Program-made: the position numbers and the translations under genes
Assembly: GCF_030499535.1 (NCBI RefSeq)
Contig: NZ_JASTLB010000004.1
Coordinates: 434,001 to 498,000 of the forward strand
Direction: 5' to 3'
Origin: Streptomyces sp. TG1A-8
Lineage (GTDB): Bacteria; Actinomycetota; Actinomycetes; Streptomycetales; Streptomycetaceae
Length of the DNA: 64,000 bases
Shown here: piece after piece, positions 63,934 to 64,000 of the stretch
How positions within the stretch are numbered: position 1 is the stretch's first letter
Layout of the letters: each line of letters opens with the position of its first letter
The notes under the pieces: model-generated
What the model was told of the DNA's origin: nothing
The model's database searches: none
The model's input: the letters and a program-made list of their open reading frames with translations, nothing else

Positions 63934-64000
63934 ACCGCATCTTCCTGGACGTGCACGCCCTGCAGACCGTCCCGCCCAGCAACCTCAACCGGGACGACAC
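63930..64000 (+). CDS. casC: Cascade backbone subunit Cas7e (CasC), start only
   Basis: GTG 63930 opens NRIFLDVHALQTVPPSNLN, the conserved N-terminus of type I-E Cas7. The frame runs off the window. cas5, cas6e and possibly cas1/cas2 would be expected beyond it. Confidence 0.92.
   Translation, partial: MNRIFLDVHALQTVPPSNLNRDD

Noticed and set aside
21206..64000. CRISPR-associated transposon (Tn7-like genes plus type I-E CRISPR)
   Set aside because: The CRISPR locus lies outside the 120-bp ends and includes a complete Cas3, and no Cascade gene is linked to tniQ.
1..64000. tRNA or rRNA genes
   Set aside because: None recognised by eye; no cloverleaf or conserved rRNA segment was noticed, although a covariance search was not possible.

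Overview
The window is high-GC DNA that is almost certainly from Streptomyces or a close relative. Overlapping ATGA/GTGA gene junctions, GTG starts, a telomere terminal-protein gene (tpg), a parAB pair and a type I-E CRISPR locus all point that way. tpg plus parAB suggests a linear plasmid or a chromosome arm. Insertion sequences are very dense, so this is an accessory region. All homology statements come from reading motifs by eye; no search was run.

Layout. (1) 1-7.3 kb: a compact four-gene operon encodes an ACP-adenylate-ligase fusion, a ketosynthase, a cysteine-less ketosynthase partner and an ACP-thioesterase fusion. Nucleoside-deoxyribosyltransferase-like genes flank it, and an APH-fold kinase follows. 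(2) 7.2-12.9 kb: a broken NUDIX gene and a stack of ISs (IS6 remnant, two IS701-type copies, two IS5-type elements) piled up at one CTAA site. (3) 12.9-17.4 kb: a toxin-antitoxin pair, a decayed cas1-cas2 fragment, and a secreted-peptide/ABC-transporter operon with a hairpin between peptide and transporter. (4) 17.7-21.2 kb: a 5'-truncated dnaB paralogue, a third IS701-type copy and an intact IS5-type copy. (5) 21.2-47.8 kb: a Tn7-like region (tnsA, tnsB broken by an in-frame TGA, tnsC, tniQ, and a fifth gene split by an IS21 element). It is bracketed by 120-bp inverted copies of the same end. Its interior holds an MFS pump, a recombinase remnant, IS701 and IS110 elements, an Imm-like gene, a three-gene Tn554-like recombinase set, an aminoglycoside-type kinase, a TmrB-like ATPase, tpg, arsR and a peptide deformylase. 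(6) 47.8-50.9 kb: a second, dead tpg split by an IS481-family transposon that carries a TPR gene and a MerR-beta-clamp fusion. (7) 51.1-56.1 kb: another IS701-type element, an orphan Pycsar-type membrane effector, and parB-parA. (8) 56.2-64.0 kb: a 36-repeat CRISPR array and a divergent cas3-casA-casB-casC operon that runs off the window.

How the parts fit. The replicon functions are tpg with its palindrome and GTCTCACG iterons, parAB, and perhaps the truncated dnaB. Defence functions (CRISPR-Cas, Pycsar effector, toxin-antitoxin) cluster beside them. Mobile elements have split tpg, a NUDIX gene and the last Tn7-like gene. Two observations stand out. The IS701-A transposase appears to need a -1 frameshift at A AAG GGG, the same in-register heptamer used by both IS5-type elements here, and its stop codon is supplied by the YTAR target site. 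The IS481 unit carries a MerR-sliding-clamp fusion as cargo.
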